DNA of 22,247 nucleotides from JADJLQ01 sp964405735 (GTDB taxonomy: Bacteria; Bacteroidota; Bacteroidia; Chitinophagales; Saprospiraceae), in the NCBI GenBank assembly GCA_964405735.1, contig CAYOPD010000066.1:1-22247 (forward strand), in the 5' to 3' direction. The notes beneath the pieces were generated by a model. That model was not told where the DNA came from and searched no databases. It worked only from the letters and a program-made list of their open reading frames with translations. The translations under genes and the position numbers were made by a program. The stretch's first letter is position 1. Each line of letters starts with the position of its first letter. Positions 22,148 through 22,247 of the stretch are shown in pieces.

Positions 22148-22153
22148 ATTTAG

Positions 22154-22182
22154 ATAAAAAAGGCGCAGTTTATACTGCGCCT
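22154..22182 (-). terminator. tRNA-Pro terminator
   Basis: AGGCGCAGT and ACTGCGCCT form a perfect nine-pair stem around a four-base loop, followed on the minus strand by six T. It begins three bases after the tRNA 3' end. Confidence 0.9.
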
Positions 22183-22200
22183 CAGTCGGGAAGACTGGAT
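22182..22200. repeat. 19-base direct repeat, copy 2, in tRNA-Pro 3' end
   Basis: The same 19 bases as 21815-21833. It covers the acceptor 3' strand, part of the T-stem and four bases beyond the tRNA, as in tRNA-derived integration sites. Confidence 0.85.
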
Positions 22201-22247
22201 TCGAACCAGCGGCCTCCTGCTCCCAAAGCAGGCATTCTACCGGGCTG
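22186..22247 (-). tRNA. tRNA-Pro(UGG), 5' end outside window
   Basis: The minus strand gives part of the D-arm, anticodon stem CCTGC/GCAGG with loop TTTGGGA (anticodon TGG), variable loop, T-arm GCTGG-TTCGAAT-CCAGT and the acceptor strand CTTCCCG with discriminator A. The 5' acceptor strand, expected to be CGGGAAG, lies beyond the window. CCA is not encoded. Confidence 0.9.

Noticed and set aside
1..22247. CRISPR array, insertion sequence or prophage
   Set aside because: No regularly spaced repeats, transposase, integrase or phage gene was seen on either strand.

Overview
The window looks like a chromosomal segment of a Bacteroidota bacterium, possibly Saprospiria- or Cytophagia-like. The evidence is a fused CcoN-CcoO cbb3 oxidase with a one-haem CcoP, near absence of Shine-Dalgarno sequences, -7 promoter elements of the TAnnTTTG type, and family-typical proteins (DUF2267, PAS kinase, receiver-Crp regulator). 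No plasmid, phage or IS gene was seen. The genus cannot be told from the sequence alone.

Layout. (1) 1-2471: a Na/Pi cotransporter cut by the window edge, an AI-2E family permease and a small membrane protein. (2) 2468-6640: an erythromycin-esterase family hydrolase, divergent from an alpha/beta hydrolase plus phosphoribosyltransferase pair, then a phospholipase D/cardiolipin synthase-like gene. A candidate small RNA lies on the minus strand between the last two. (3) 6649-9450: a membrane metal-dependent hydrolase family gene, DUF2267, Hsp20 and a small coiled-coil protein. (4) 20861 down to 9447: one tightly packed minus-strand run of eleven genes, ccoS-ccoNO-ccoQ-ccoP-greA-like-ccoG-ccoH-tauE/safE family-ccoI-histidine kinase-response regulator. 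This is a complete high-affinity terminal oxidase with its copper and assembly factors, ending in its own apparent two-component system. (5) 21003-22247: a universal stress protein, a GIY-YIG nuclease, and a tRNA-Pro(UGG) cut by the window end. Downstream of the nuclease is a broken copy of that tRNA's 3' end.

How it may fit together. The kinase is soluble and has a FixL-like PAS domain. The regulator joins a receiver to a Crp/FNR output domain, so it could do the work of FixJ and FixK in one chain. Six short palindromes of the form TGAY-N4-RTCA (the FNR/Crp type) lie in intergenic DNA upstream of the esterase, hydrolase/phosphoribosyltransferase, small RNA/phospholipase, DUF2267, hsp20 and usp genes, against about 0.1 expected by chance. 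Several sit 33 or 55 bp from a -7-like element. Esterase, phosphoribosyltransferase, hydrolase, Hsp20 and Usp are also the kinds of gene found in the hypoxia/dormancy (DosR) regulon of Mycobacterium tuberculosis. My main proposal is a Bacteroidota low-oxygen or energy-stress regulon encoded next to its oxidase and its regulator. The sites and promoters were found by eye, and the link between this regulator and these sites is inference.
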